From positions 1-64,000 of the forward strand of contig CALXZK010000004.1 in the NCBI GenBank assembly GCA_944393225.1: DNA of 64,000 nt. Reading direction: 5' to 3'. This document shows positions 54,121 to 62,792 of this stretch, in pieces. The position numbers were made by a program, and so were the translations under genes. Within the stretch, counting starts at the first letter, position 1. Each line of letters begins with the position of its first letter. Origin of the DNA: an uncultured Alphaproteobacteria bacterium. GTDB taxonomy: Bacteria > Pseudomonadota > Alphaproteobacteria > RF32 > CAG-239. Under the pieces are notes generated by a model. That model was not told the origin of the DNA and searched no databases. It worked only from the letters and a program-made list of their open reading frames with translations.

Positions 54121-54187
54121 CTTTGCTTGACAAGCAAGGCTGCCTGCAATAGCTTATAAAACAAGTTAACTTGTAAGGAAAACCTGA

Positions 54188-56455
54188 ATGTATAAAGAAC
54201 TTTTGGCGCCGGCCGGTGATATTGAGGCTGGTTATGCCGCGCTTTATTATGGCGCAGACGCGGTTTATCTCGGCTTGAAAAACTTTTCGGCACGGGCTAC
54301 GGCGGCTAATTTTGATGAACAACAGCTCAATGAGTTTGTGGCTTTTGCGCATCATCTTAATCGCAAGGTTTATGTGGCGATTAATACATTGGTGCAAGAG
54401 CATGAAATGCCGCAGCTATTGCAAACCTTGGATTTGTGCTCAAAATATCATGTTGATGCCATCATTATTCAAGATTTGGGTGTGGCACGCATTATTCACG
54501 AGCAATATCCCGAACTTGAAATGCATGCCAGTACACAAATGGCAGTTCATAATAAAGAAGGAGCTTTAGCCTTACAAAAAATAGGCTTTACACGTGTGGT
54601 TTTGGCGCGCGAACTGCATTTGTCGGAAATTAAAGAAATTGCTTCTATTCCCAACTTGGAAACCGAAGCCTTTATTCATGGTGCTTTGTGCTATTCTTAC
54701 AGCGGGCTTTGTCTGTTTTCTTCTTTTGAAACCGGAAAAAGTGCCAATCGCGGTAAATGCTTGTATCCGTGTCGTGCGTCTTTTGAAGGTGAAGCCGGTA
54801 AAAAGCACTATTTTTCAATGAAAGATATGGCTCTGCAAGAAAAAATCTTGGATATGCCAGTGACTTCTCTCAAAATTGAAGGACGCAAAAAGACAGCTCT
54901 TTATGTGGCTGCCGTTACCGATTATTATCGTCGGATTTTGGACGGAAAGGGCGCTGATAGCATCAGAGAAGAGCATATTAAGCAGATTTTCTCTCGTCCA
55001 TGGACGGATTTTCATTTCAAAGGCAAAAACAAAAACGTGATTGACCGAGATTTTGTCGGACATCGAGGTCTTCTTATCGGTAAAGTTGAAAAAATAGCCA
55101 AGAATAAGCTCTTTTTCAAAACGAATCATAAAATTGCACGCTATGACGGAATCCAGATTGATGTAAGCGGTGATGAAAAGCCATTTGGTTTTTCTTTGCA
55201 ATTTTTGAAAGTCAACGGCAAACATGTTTTTGAAGCTGAGAAAAACACGCTCGTTGAGATTTCTTTGCCGCCGAAAACACCGGAACTTTCTTTGGGTGAG
55301 AATATTTATTTGGCATCTTCAAGCGAAGTGAAGGGGGCTTATCCTTACACCAAACCCAAACCGAAAGAATTTATGCGTCGTGATGAGGTTAAGGTTGAGG
55401 TTAAAGTCAGTCCGATGGAAATTACAGCTTCAGCTAACGGAATGATTGCCAAAGTCAGCGGCGAATTTACACCGGCGCAGAATCCAGATAAAGTTAAGTC
55501 TGCGATTGAAACTGCTTTTGGCAAAACCGGCGATACTAATTTTACGCTTGGTGGCATTTCTATTGATAATCCGAACAATCTGTTTGCGCCGGCATCACTC
55601 TTAAATGAATTGCGTCGCGATTTGTATGCGCAAATCAAAATTGAAGATAAGCATGGATCAATGCCCGAAATTTCTGCGCCCAGAGCGCAACAAGCATCAC
55701 AATGGGTGATTAAGACAGATAACCTTGCCTGTCTCTCAGGAATCAATTTAGACAAGGTTGCCGAGGTTGTATGGCTGATTTCTCCAAGTTTAAAAGCAGA
55801 AGAGTTAAAAGCTTTGCCTAAAAACAAAGTTCGTATTGCTTTGCCTGCTGTTTGCCGCAAGCCTCAACTTTATGCCAAGCTAATTGCCGAGCTTTTATCT
55901 CAAGGCTACAAGAAATGGGAAATTGGGCATTATTGGGGCTTATCGGTTTTGCCGGAAAAAGGTATAGACATTTCTTTTGATGCCTCTATCTATACGCTCA
56001 ACACACAAGCAATAGAACAAGCCAAAGAAATGAATGCCTCACGCATAACATTAGCTTTGGAAGATGATTTATCTAACATGCAAGAGCTTGCCGATAAATC
56101 GCAGCTGCCGCTTTCTATGGTTGTTTATCAAGACAGTCCGTTGTTTACCAGTGCCGATTGCATTCGTTCCAACGATTGTAAGAATTGTCCGCAGGGTGAA
56201 AAATGGCTGAACTTAAAACGCGACGGAAAATCTTATCAGGCACTTTCCAAAGATTGTCAGATTATGTTGTTCTCCGAAAATCCGTATTGTGTGGCATCTG
56301 AAGCCAAAAATATCAAAGCAGATTTTTATCGTGCAGACTTTTGCTACAAGAAATATGCTTCCGATAAAGCTTTGAAAATTTTTGAAAAATTAACCAAATT
56401 TGAAGATGTTTCGCCTTGTAATAAAGCTAATGTGGCAAGAAACGGATTAATGTAA
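54188..56455 (+). CDS. U32-family peptidase / RlhA-like protein
   Basis: 755 residues. LLAPAGDIEAGYAALYYGADAVYLGL opens the U32 domain. EAFIHGALCYSYSGLCLFSS and NRGKCLYPCRASF hold the conserved Cys, and SLKIEGRKKTALYVAAVTDYYR closes it. A DUF3656-type insertion and a C-terminal Cys-rich patch (DCIRSNDCKNCPQG) follow. Long U32 members such as RlhA install 5-hydroxycytidine in 23S rRNA. Whether this one does so or is a peptidase is open. Confidence 0.88.
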   Translation: MYKELLAPAGDIEAGYAALYYGADAVYLGLKNFSARATAANFDEQQLNEFVAFAHHLNRKVYVAINTLVQEHEMPQLLQTLDLCSKYHVDAIIIQDLGVARIIHEQYPELEMHASTQMAVHNKEGALALQKIGFTRVVLARELHLSEIKEIASIPNLETEAFIHGALCYSYSGLCLFSSFETGKSANRGKCLYPCRASFEGEAGKKHYFSMKDMALQEKILDMPVTSLKIEGRKKTALYVAAVTDYYRRILDGKGADSIREEHIKQIFSRPWTDFHFKGKNKNVIDRDFVGHRGLLIGKVEKIAKNKLFFKTNHKIARYDGIQIDVSGDEKPFGFSLQFLKVNGKHVFEAEKNTLVEISLPPKTPELSLGENIYLASSSEVKGAYPYTKPKPKEFMRRDEVKVEVKVSPMEITASANGMIAKVSGEFTPAQNPDKVKSAIETAFGKTGDTNFTLGGISIDNPNNLFAPASLLNELRRDLYAQIKIEDKHGSMPEISAPRAQQASQWVIKTDNLACLSGINLDKVAEVVWLISPSLKAEELKALPKNKVRIALPAVCRKPQLYAKLIAELLSQGYKKWEIGHYWGLSVLPEKGIDISFDASIYTLNTQAIEQAKEMNASRITLALEDDLSNMQELADKSQLPLSMVVYQDSPLFTSADCIRSNDCKNCPQGEKWLNLKRDGKSYQALSKDCQIMLFSENPYCVASEAKNIKADFYRADFCYKKYASDKALKIFEKLTKFEDVSPCNKANVARNGLM

Positions 56456-56464
56456 AAAATTTTT

Positions 56465-56489
56465 GAACCATATTGAAACTCTCGTCGTT
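56465..56489 (+). promoter_or_regulatory. Putative ECF-sigma promoter
   Basis: GAAC (56465-56468), 17 nt, CGTT (56486-56489), similar to the alphaproteobacterial ECF pattern GGAAC-N16/17-CGTT, in the 60-bp gap before the sigma-factor operon. It suggests autoregulation. Confidence 0.4.
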
Positions 56490-56515
56490 ATAAATATATG
56501 TAAGGGAGGTAAACA

Positions 56516-56770
56516 ATGGAAGATATTTCAAAATTACTCAAAGAAGCAAAACCATTGTATTTTGCACGCAAGCGTCGCAATAACATTATAAAATCTGTTT
56601 GTGCCATGTTTGTCGGTGTGTTTATGCTTAGTTCTTTGTGGCCGCAACCTCAAAGCGAGTTTGATATCTACGGATATTATTTTATGTTGGATGATAGCAC
56701 TTTAACTTCATCTAACCTCGCAGAATATGGTTTGCCCACAGATGATTACGGACTTTTGATGGTTGGCTAA
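56516..56770 (+). CDS. Short single-pass membrane protein, candidate anti-sigma factor
   Basis: 84 residues: a basic N-terminal cytosolic segment (ISKLLKEAKPLYFARKRRNN), one membrane helix (about 25-43) and an acidic periplasmic tail. Size and topology match CnrY-type anti-sigma factors. It precedes an ECF sigma gene with no gap. SD GGGAGG. No sequence similarity is claimed; the role is inferred from topology and context. Confidence 0.6.
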   Translation: MEDISKLLKEAKPLYFARKRRNNIIKSVCAMFVGVFMLSSLWPQPQSEFDIYGYYFMLDDSTLTSSNLAEYGLPTDDYGLLMVG

Positions 56771-57265
56771 ATGAAAGAGATAATTGCGGAATATGGCGGA
56801 CTTATCAGATCCGTTATCAAAAAAATTACCGGTTCTTATAATGAAGATATTGAACAGGAAGTTTATATTAAAACCTGGAAAAATATGGAAAATTATCAAG
56901 AACAGGGAAAATTCTCAAGCTGGCTCAGTACGTTAACAGCCAATGTTTGCAGAGATTATTTCAAATCTAAGCAACATATTATGGAAACAAAGCAAGTCAG
57001 CGGCGAGGAGATTTTGGATAAGGTGAAAGTCGGCGGTAGGCAAGAAGAAGTGATTGATGCCAAAAAACGTCAAAAAATTATTCTTAAAGCCGTTGATGAT
57101 TTACCGAGAAAAATGCGCCAAGTGGTGATTTTGTTTGAGTTTGAAGAAAAATCTTACGAAGAAATTTCTAAAAAGCTCGGACTGCCGGTTGGTACGATTA
57201 AATCCAGATTGTTTAACGCCCGTAAAATTTTGAGCGAAAAACTTAAATTCTTGAAGGAGAACTAA
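56771..57265 (+). CDS. ECF RNA polymerase sigma factor
   Basis: 164 residues. Region 2 spans about residues 8-65 (GSYNEDIEQEVYIKTWKNM, SSWLSTLTANVCRDYF) and region 4 about 98-155 with the helix-turn-helix YEEISKKLGLPVGTIKSRLFNARK. Its ATG follows the preceding stop immediately, so it is translationally coupled. Middle gene of the three-gene module. Confidence 0.93.
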   Translation: MKEIIAEYGGLIRSVIKKITGSYNEDIEQEVYIKTWKNMENYQEQGKFSSWLSTLTANVCRDYFKSKQHIMETKQVSGEEILDKVKVGGRQEEVIDAKKRQKIILKAVDDLPRKMRQVVILFEFEEKSYEEISKKLGLPVGTIKSRLFNARKILSEKLKFLKEN

Positions 57266-57266
57266 T

Positions 57267-57770
57267 ATGAAAAAAACTTTTTTAACTATGTGCTGTACTG
57301 CAGCTCTTTTGATGGGCACTTCTACCTCTTGGGCTCAGGAAGCAGATATGCCGCCGCCACCTCCACCACACCACCCGGAACACGTGATCGACGCGCCGAG
57401 ACCGCATATTCCTCCTCATGAATTGAGAAGACATAAAGGTCCAAAATTTGACAAAGAATTCAGAAAAGAAATGTCTGAGAGATTTGCCGATAAATTGGGC
57501 TTGACCGATGAACAAAAAGAACAGGCTGAAAAATTGCGCGAAGCTAACCGCAAAAAGATGGAGCCTTTGATGAAGCAAGCTGACGAACTCCGCCAACAAA
57601 TGGATGAAATCCGCGCACAAAATATGGATGATTTTGAAAAAATCTTGACTTCGGAGCAAAAAGAAAAGCTTGATGAAATGAAAGCTAAACGTGAAGCAAA
57701 AATGAAGAAAAAAATGGAAAAACGTGCCGAAAAATGGAAAAAAGAGGCAAAAAGAGATGAAAAAAGATAA
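57267..57770 (+). CDS. Spy/CpxP-like periplasmic LTxxQ protein with a His/Pro-rich N-terminus
   Basis: 167 residues. A signal peptide (cleavage after SWA near residue 23) is followed by a Pro/His-rich segment with six His between residues 35 and 56. A helical domain then carries two LTxxQ motifs (LTDEQ 79-83, LTSEQ 127-131), and a very basic coiled tail ends the protein. This is the fold of Spy, CpxP and the metal sensor CnrX. It probably senses metal or envelope stress and reports to the sigma factor through the 84-residue protein. SD AAGGAG. Confidence 0.8.
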   Translation: MKKTFLTMCCTAALLMGTSTSWAQEADMPPPPPPHHPEHVIDAPRPHIPPHELRRHKGPKFDKEFRKEMSERFADKLGLTDEQKEQAEKLREANRKKMEPLMKQADELRQQMDEIRAQNMDDFEKILTSEQKEKLDEMKAKREAKMKKKMEKRAEKWKKEAKRDEKR

Positions 57771-57805
57771 AAAAGACAAAGATTAGTTTTTTATCATCGA
57801 CACCT

Positions 57806-57837
57806 AAGCCCCGTAAAAATTGCGGGGCTTTTTTTTA
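57806..57837 (+). terminator. Terminator of the sigma-factor module
   Basis: AAGCCCCG/CGGGGCTT stem with a long T run. Confidence 0.93.
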
Positions 57838-57890
57838 TTGAAAAGACAATTTATGGTGCTAAACTTGTAAAAAAATAAGGAGATAAAAAG

Positions 57891-58187
57891 ATGCATTTGG
57901 TTGTCTTTGCTTTGGCTTTGTATGCCGTGATTGCAGAGTGGCGTAACTATAATTTACGTTCTCAACTCATTAAAAAATCACAAGTTATTCAAAAATATGT
58001 GCATGATAATACTTATTGGTATGCCAATGTTTTGCCGCAAGCAGATAAGCTTTGTTTGATTGAAACTAAAAAAGGCGAATATTTGGTTTCTAAACTTAGC
58101 GATAAACATTGGCAGAAAGAAAATGGCGATGTTGACTTTTCTGCCATTAAACGCTGGATATATATTGAAGATTTGGAAAAACTATAA
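57891..58187 (+). CDS. Small membrane-anchored protein
   Basis: 98 residues with an N-terminal hydrophobic segment (about 2-16) and a soluble part (KKGEYLVSKLSDKHWQKENG). SD AAGGAGAT. The stop overlaps the next start by one base. First gene of a three-gene operon to 59208. Family unknown. Confidence 0.6.
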   Translation: MHLVVFALALYAVIAEWRNYNLRSQLIKKSQVIQKYVHDNTYWYANVLPQADKLCLIETKKGEYLVSKLSDKHWQKENGDVDFSAIKRWIYIEDLEKL

Positions 58188-58753
58188 TGACGTTACTCAT
58201 TTTTTTGCACGGAAAAGGCGGAAACAAAGATTCTCAAACGGACTTTGTCTCCGATTTAGCTCAAAAATACAATGCAGAATTGATTTCACTCAATGCTCCG
58301 TATAAATCGACAATCAGCAAAGATGGTTTTTATTGGTTTGAAAAAGATGAAATCGGCGGCAAACGTGTTGTTAGAATGATGGAGTGGTATTGCTCTCTGG
58401 TGATGGCTTTGTCTGCTGTTGTGACTATGATGCGTGAGAAGGGCGTCGGGGCTAAAGATATGATTTTGTGCGGACATTCTCAAGGAGGCTTGATTGCACT
58501 TTATTGCGGGCTTAAACTTGGCGTCAAAGAAGTGATTACGCTTAATTCTGATGTGCCGGACGAGGTTTTGGAAGATATTGCCGATAATCCAAAAGTGAAA
58601 ATAAAATGGGTTCAAGGCGCAAAAGACGACTTTTTAGATGAAAAGCGCAAAGAATCTTATAAAAATCTGCCTAAAGGCTTGGATTTTGAATATATCATCA
58701 GCCCAAACTCAACCCATAGCCGCCTTGATAAAGAAATTTTGGATTTGTTATGA
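58187..58753 (+). CDS. Small alpha/beta hydrolase (carboxylesterase type)
   Basis: 188 residues. LLIFLHGKGGNKDS at the start (oxyanion HG), the nucleophile motif LCGHSQGG near residue 104, the Asp in GAKDDFLD near 147 and His in NSTHSRL near 176. Resembles carboxylesterase/phospholipase-type serine hydrolases. Substrate unknown. Overlaps the next gene by 4 nt. Confidence 0.8.
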   Translation: MTLLIFLHGKGGNKDSQTDFVSDLAQKYNAELISLNAPYKSTISKDGFYWFEKDEIGGKRVVRMMEWYCSLVMALSAVVTMMREKGVGAKDMILCGHSQGGLIALYCGLKLGVKEVITLNSDVPDEVLEDIADNPKVKIKWVQGAKDDFLDEKRKESYKNLPKGLDFEYIISPNSTHSRLDKEILDLL

Positions 58754-59208
58754 TTTTCAGAAAATTTGAAGAAAAAGACATTCCGCAAGTGTTAGAAATT
58801 TGCCGAGAGATGCGCGAGCATCATCGTAAGGTTTTGCATGGATATTTTAAGCCGATTGATGAAGCCTATGAACTAAAATCTTTGCAAGAAACGCTAACAG
58901 ATGATGATGCTTTTGCTTTGGTGGCAGAAGAGGGGGATACAATATGTGGCTGGCTTTGTGCCGAGTTTACTTCTCGTCCATATTTGGAAAATGAAAGATT
59001 TTGCCATGTTTGCGAACTTGGGGTACTGCCGGATTTTCGCCGTCAGGGAATTGCCGAAAGTTTGATGAGAAAACTCTTTGAAGAAACAAAAAAGCGTGGA
59101 ATTTCAGAAATTAATTTGGGCGTGTTTAATGATAATGCAGGAGCCTATAAATTTTATCAAAAGTTAGGCTTTAAGCCTCTTGAACAAAAAATGAAAATCA
59201 ATGTTTGA
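58750..59208 (+). CDS. GNAT-family N-acetyltransferase
   Basis: 152 residues. The acetyl-CoA site reads ELGVLPDFRRQGIAESLMRKLFEETKKRG near residue 98, then INLGVFNDNAGAYKFYQKLGFKPL. The target cannot be inferred. Coupled to the hydrolase by a 4-nt overlap. Confidence 0.88.
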   Translation: MIFRKFEEKDIPQVLEICREMREHHRKVLHGYFKPIDEAYELKSLQETLTDDDAFALVAEEGDTICGWLCAEFTSRPYLENERFCHVCELGVLPDFRRQGIAESLMRKLFEETKKRGISEINLGVFNDNAGAYKFYQKLGFKPLEQKMKINV

Positions 59209-59264
59209 CAAAAACAGATTTTGTTATATGTTTGTTTTGCCTAAAATATTAAAGATGAATCATT

Positions 59265-59840
59265 ATGGAAAAGAAAACTTTTATTTTATTTCGTCATGGT
59301 GAAACAGATTTGAATGCTCTCAAGATGTTTCAGGGTTGCGGGGTTGATGCCGACTTAAATGAAACCGGTCGCAAACAAGCCCTCGAGCTCAAAGAAAAGC
59401 TCAAACCTTACGGGATTCAGATTGTTTACACGAGTCCGCTCAAGCGTGCTATGACAACTGCCATGCTGGCTTTTGATAAAGATATGCCCGTTAGCGTGGA
59501 ACCGGATTTGCGGGAGGCTCATCTCGGCAAGGCCGAAGGTATGTTCAAAGCCGATGTGGAAAAAAACTTTCCCGAAATCTGGAAACATTGGTACACCGCT
59601 AATGCTTATATGGATACGCGTTTTCCAGAGGGTGAAAGCAAACAGGAGATTGGCAACCGCATTAAAAATGCCTTGCTGAAAATTGCCAGCCGCGAGCCGG
59701 CCGAAGTGATTGGCATTTCCATCCACAGTGCGGCCATTCGTTGTTTCTTGATGCCTTTGGGACGCAAGGATGAACCGATGCAAAATTGTGCCATTTTCCA
59801 AGTGGAATTTGACGGTAAAGACTTTAAGCTTGTTAAATGA
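59265..59840 (+). CDS. Histidine phosphatase superfamily protein
   Basis: 191 residues. LFRHGETDLNALKMFQG (RHG phosphohistidine site), TSPLKRAMTTA, the Glu in LREAHLGKAEG and ISIHSAAIRCFL (second His) fit the phosphoglycerate mutase-like branch. Probably a broad-specificity phosphatase. Confidence 0.88.
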   Translation: MEKKTFILFRHGETDLNALKMFQGCGVDADLNETGRKQALELKEKLKPYGIQIVYTSPLKRAMTTAMLAFDKDMPVSVEPDLREAHLGKAEGMFKADVEKNFPEIWKHWYTANAYMDTRFPEGESKQEIGNRIKNALLKIASREPAEVIGISIHSAAIRCFLMPLGRKDEPMQNCAIFQVEFDGKDFKLVK

Positions 59841-59857
59841 TTTTTCAAATGTAAAAT

Positions 59858-59885
59858 TTGATAAAAACATAGAGAAATATATGTT
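59858..59885 (+). promoter_or_regulatory. Putative sigma70 promoter
   Basis: TTGATA (59858-59863), 16-nt spacer, TATGTT (59880-59885), leading to an A/T-rich leader of about 40 nt before ATG 59932. Confidence 0.4.
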
Positions 59886-59931
59886 TATTTCAACAAAAAT
59901 ATTTTTATGTTAACTTAAAAAAATTATATTT

Positions 59932-60327
59932 ATGTACATTAAATCAATCTTGTGGCTTAGTGGAGCTTCCGTTTTAGTCGGAGTGTTCATTGCAAAAGCG
60001 TTGAAAAAAAAGTGTTCAGAAAGAAAAATTGTCAGAAAAAAAGATGTTAAAAGACGAAATTTGGCAAAAGTTACTGCATCTGCTTATCAGAAAGATGGTC
60101 AGATGATGGTATCTACCTGGGGGCTTTATAAGACGTATCTGCAAAATGGATATTGTACGTATGAAGAAGCGCAAAGTCTCATCGGAGAATGTCATTCCGA
60201 CTATCTTTACGCAGACAGCACACTTTCTATCGGGCGTTTTGAATTTAGAAAAGGAGATCGTATTAATGTGTGGCTGCAAGATAATGGAAATCGCGCAGTA
60301 CTAGCGACAAACTTTTCATTGACTTAG
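59932..60327 (+). CDS. N-terminally anchored hypothetical protein (SD-less start)
   Basis: 131 residues. A membrane helix (about 5-22) is followed by a basic cluster (KALKKKCSERKIVRKKDVKRR) and a soluble domain of about 80 residues rich in Tyr and Gly. No SD; the ATG follows TTAAAAAAATTATATTT. Monocistronic with a strong terminator. Not recognised. Confidence 0.55.
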   Translation: MYIKSILWLSGASVLVGVFIAKALKKKCSERKIVRKKDVKRRNLAKVTASAYQKDGQMMVSTWGLYKTYLQNGYCTYEEAQSLIGECHSDYLYADSTLSIGRFEFRKGDRINVWLQDNGNRAVLATNFSLT

Positions 60328-60333
60328 TAAACG

Positions 60334-60371
60334 AATCCCGCTGATCTTAAAGATCAACGGGATTTGTTTTT
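60334..60371 (+). terminator. Terminator
   Basis: AATCCCG-TGATCT/AGATCA-CGGGATT with one internal mismatch, followed by a T-rich stretch. Confidence 0.9.
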
Positions 60372-60372
60372 G

Positions 60373-61983
60373 TTAGTTCAGCTCTTCTTTTAAGATATCT
60401 TCCGTCAGAAGCTGCGGTAGAATTTTATAATCATTTCCATGTCCGTCATAATAGATATACAACGGGATGCTGTTTCTGCCGTAAGCTTGCAAAGCCTTTG
60501 ATATTTCTTCATCATGGTTGGTCCAATCGGCCATGAACAAATGAATGTTCTTTTCTGTAACAATCTTACCAAAAGTTTCTGATTGCAGAGCCAATTTTTT
60601 GTTAACCAGACATGTGATGCACCATTTGGCGGTAAAGTCAATAAAGACTTTTTGATTGTCTTGAACCAAGGTTTCTACCTTTGCCGTATCATACTTTTGC
60701 CAATTCATGCGTCGAGGCATTTCTTGCGGTGTGCCTTGAAGCTGATTGAACAATACCCAAACCAACCAAACAACGGTTAAAAAGACCGGAATGGCAAAGA
60801 TTTTTTTGAAAATCTCCATCCATTTTCCGGGTTTGGGTAAAATTTTGTGTACGGCTTTGGGGTAAAATCCGACCAGAGTGAAAGGCAAGGCATAGCCGAT
60901 ACTTAAAGATAAAAAGATTGGGTAAAAGATATATAACGGTTGTGAAAGCGTGTAACCGATGGCAATTCCCATAAACGGTGCCGTGCAGGGACTTGCGACC
61001 AAAACCGCAAAAAAGCCGGTAACGAAAGCATTAATTCGGCGTTTGGCAAAAGAAATGCGTCCGACCTTGTTGGCAAACGGATTATTGACGTTAACCACGT
61101 CTAACAACATCAAAAAGATGATGCTGAAAACCACAATCATGATTGCAACAAAAATCGGTGATTGAAGCTGAAAGCCCCAGCCGATTTCTTCTCCGGTATG
61201 ACGGAACCATAATAACAGCGTTGCCATCAGCATAAAAGAAGAAACCACGCCGGCAAAGTAGATTAAAGCCTCAATCCGGCACTTGATTTTATTATAAGTT
61301 CCTTGTGCCAAAGAAACGGCTTTTAAGGTTAGAATCGGGAATACACAAGGCATAAAGTTCAAAATTAAGCCACCCAAAAAGGCCATGAGCATTACACCTA
61401 AGAAGCTTTGGTCTTCAATATCGGTTTTGTGCTCTTGGAACATTTTTTGTGAAGACATTGACATTTCGGCAAAATCTTGAGAAACGAGCATATCCTTTTT
61501 AGTGACCGGAAGCGTGAAGCTAAAGTCAAATTTTTCGGGAATGCATTCGTCTTTGCAAGCGAGCCAACTGACTTGTCCTCTAAAGTTTATGCGACCGATG
61601 GCAGCGTGATAGGGCTTGATTGAAGTGCGATAGTAAGCTGTTTTATCGTAGCCATATTGAACAATGCCTTCGGTTTCAAAGCGTTGAAAACGGCTCCATT
61701 CAACGGGACCTAACTCAAACCATGTGGGAAGCTGCCATGTTACCGTGGTCGGAAGCCCAATATCTCCGGGATTTTGAGCAAAAATGTGCCAACCGTTTTT
61801 CATTTCAAACTTAACGATAACGTCTAAATTTTGGCGTGGGTTAATTTCATCAAAACCGGTCAACAGAGTGGCTTTTACCTTATCTGTTTCATAGTGTTGC
61901 ATGAAAGCTTTACTTTCTCCGGCATAAGACAAAGTAAAGAACAGAAGCGCTAAAAACAGGTAATTTTTGAACTTCATCGGCAT
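60373..61983 (-). CDS. DsbD-like thiol:disulfide interchange protein
   Basis: 536 residues: signal peptide, N-terminal periplasmic DsbD/ScsB-type beta domain (WHIFAQNPGDIGLPT), an eight-segment membrane domain with the two transfer Cys in NFMPCVFPIL (near residue 214) and VASPCTAPFMG (near 335), and a C-terminal thioredoxin domain with KWCITC near 455. It moves electrons from cytosolic thioredoxin to periplasmic thiols. The start overlaps the previous stop as TAATG. Confidence 0.9.
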   Translation of the reverse strand: MPMKFKNYLFLALLFFTLSYAGESKAFMQHYETDKVKATLLTGFDEINPRQNLDVIVKFEMKNGWHIFAQNPGDIGLPTTVTWQLPTWFELGPVEWSRFQRFETEGIVQYGYDKTAYYRTSIKPYHAAIGRINFRGQVSWLACKDECIPEKFDFSFTLPVTKKDMLVSQDFAEMSMSSQKMFQEHKTDIEDQSFLGVMLMAFLGGLILNFMPCVFPILTLKAVSLAQGTYNKIKCRIEALIYFAGVVSSFMLMATLLLWFRHTGEEIGWGFQLQSPIFVAIMIVVFSIIFLMLLDVVNVNNPFANKVGRISFAKRRINAFVTGFFAVLVASPCTAPFMGIAIGYTLSQPLYIFYPIFLSLSIGYALPFTLVGFYPKAVHKILPKPGKWMEIFKKIFAIPVFLTVVWLVWVLFNQLQGTPQEMPRRMNWQKYDTAKVETLVQDNQKVFIDFTAKWCITCLVNKKLALQSETFGKIVTEKNIHLFMADWTNHDEEISKALQAYGRNSIPLYIYYDGHGNDYKILPQLLTEDILKEELN

Positions 61984-62699
61984 TATTCTTTCGGTGCGCG
62001 TTGTGCAATTACAAAGTTATAATAAGCGGTAATGACAACACTGCAGGCTTTGATAAAGCATAAAATACCCAAGATGATGGCGATGGGCAAAAATGCTGAC
62101 GGAAGCACACATAAGATAATCATACCGACCAAGGTTTCAAAACCTTGAGCAAAACCGCCAAGATAGAACGGAGATTTGGTAATCTCTAACTTTTGGCGAG
62201 AGTTGTTTTTATAAGCCACAATGGCATATGCCAACATTGCGCAGGCAGAAGAGGTGAAAGCAAACAACAAAAAGCATGCGGCAACGGCATTTTCATACGG
62301 ATTTGCCAAGGCAAAACCAAAAATCAGACCGGCATAGAAAACATAATCCAAGGTGGCATCTAAGAAAATGCCGAACTCGGTTACTTTGGTGTGACGAGCC
62401 AGAGCGCCATCCAAAGCATCAAACAAGCGGTTTAACAAAATGCAGATTAATGCGGCAACAAAATCGGACATAGCCAAAAAGTTGATTGCCAATAGACCGA
62501 TAATAAAGCCTAAAATACTAATCATATTGGCTGAAATGCCTAATTTATGAAGATATTTGGCAGCAACGGAGATTAAAGAACAGCTCTTATCAACTGTTGT
62601 TTGGCAAAGTTTAACACAACTTTGACCAAACTTTTGCAATTTGGGATTGTCTAATTTTGCTTTGGCTTGTTTTGCCATTGATTTTAGTTTGTTTAACAT
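61983..62699 (-). CDS. CDP-alcohol phosphatidyltransferase-family protein
   Basis: 238 residues with about six membrane segments. The catalytic signature DALDGALAR, G, D, D is present in full near residue 95 (DALDGALARHTKVTEFGIFLDATLDY). It makes a phospholipid from a CDP-activated lipid or alcohol. The product is not predictable. The N-terminal 40 residues are cytosolic with Cys (SCVKLCQTTVDKSC). Upstream partner of the DsbD-like gene. Confidence 0.88.
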   Translation of the reverse strand: MLNKLKSMAKQAKAKLDNPKLQKFGQSCVKLCQTTVDKSCSLISVAAKYLHKLGISANMISILGFIIGLLAINFLAMSDFVAALICILLNRLFDALDGALARHTKVTEFGIFLDATLDYVFYAGLIFGFALANPYENAVAACFLLFAFTSSACAMLAYAIVAYKNNSRQKLEITKSPFYLGGFAQGFETLVGMIILCVLPSAFLPIAIILGILCFIKACSVVITAYYNFVIAQRAPKE

Positions 62700-62792
62700 T
62701 ATACTAACCTTTCTAACAATGTTTTAGTTGCGCTTATCATAAAATAAATTTAAATTAATTGAAATATTTAATTCTGACGGGTGTAAATAAGT

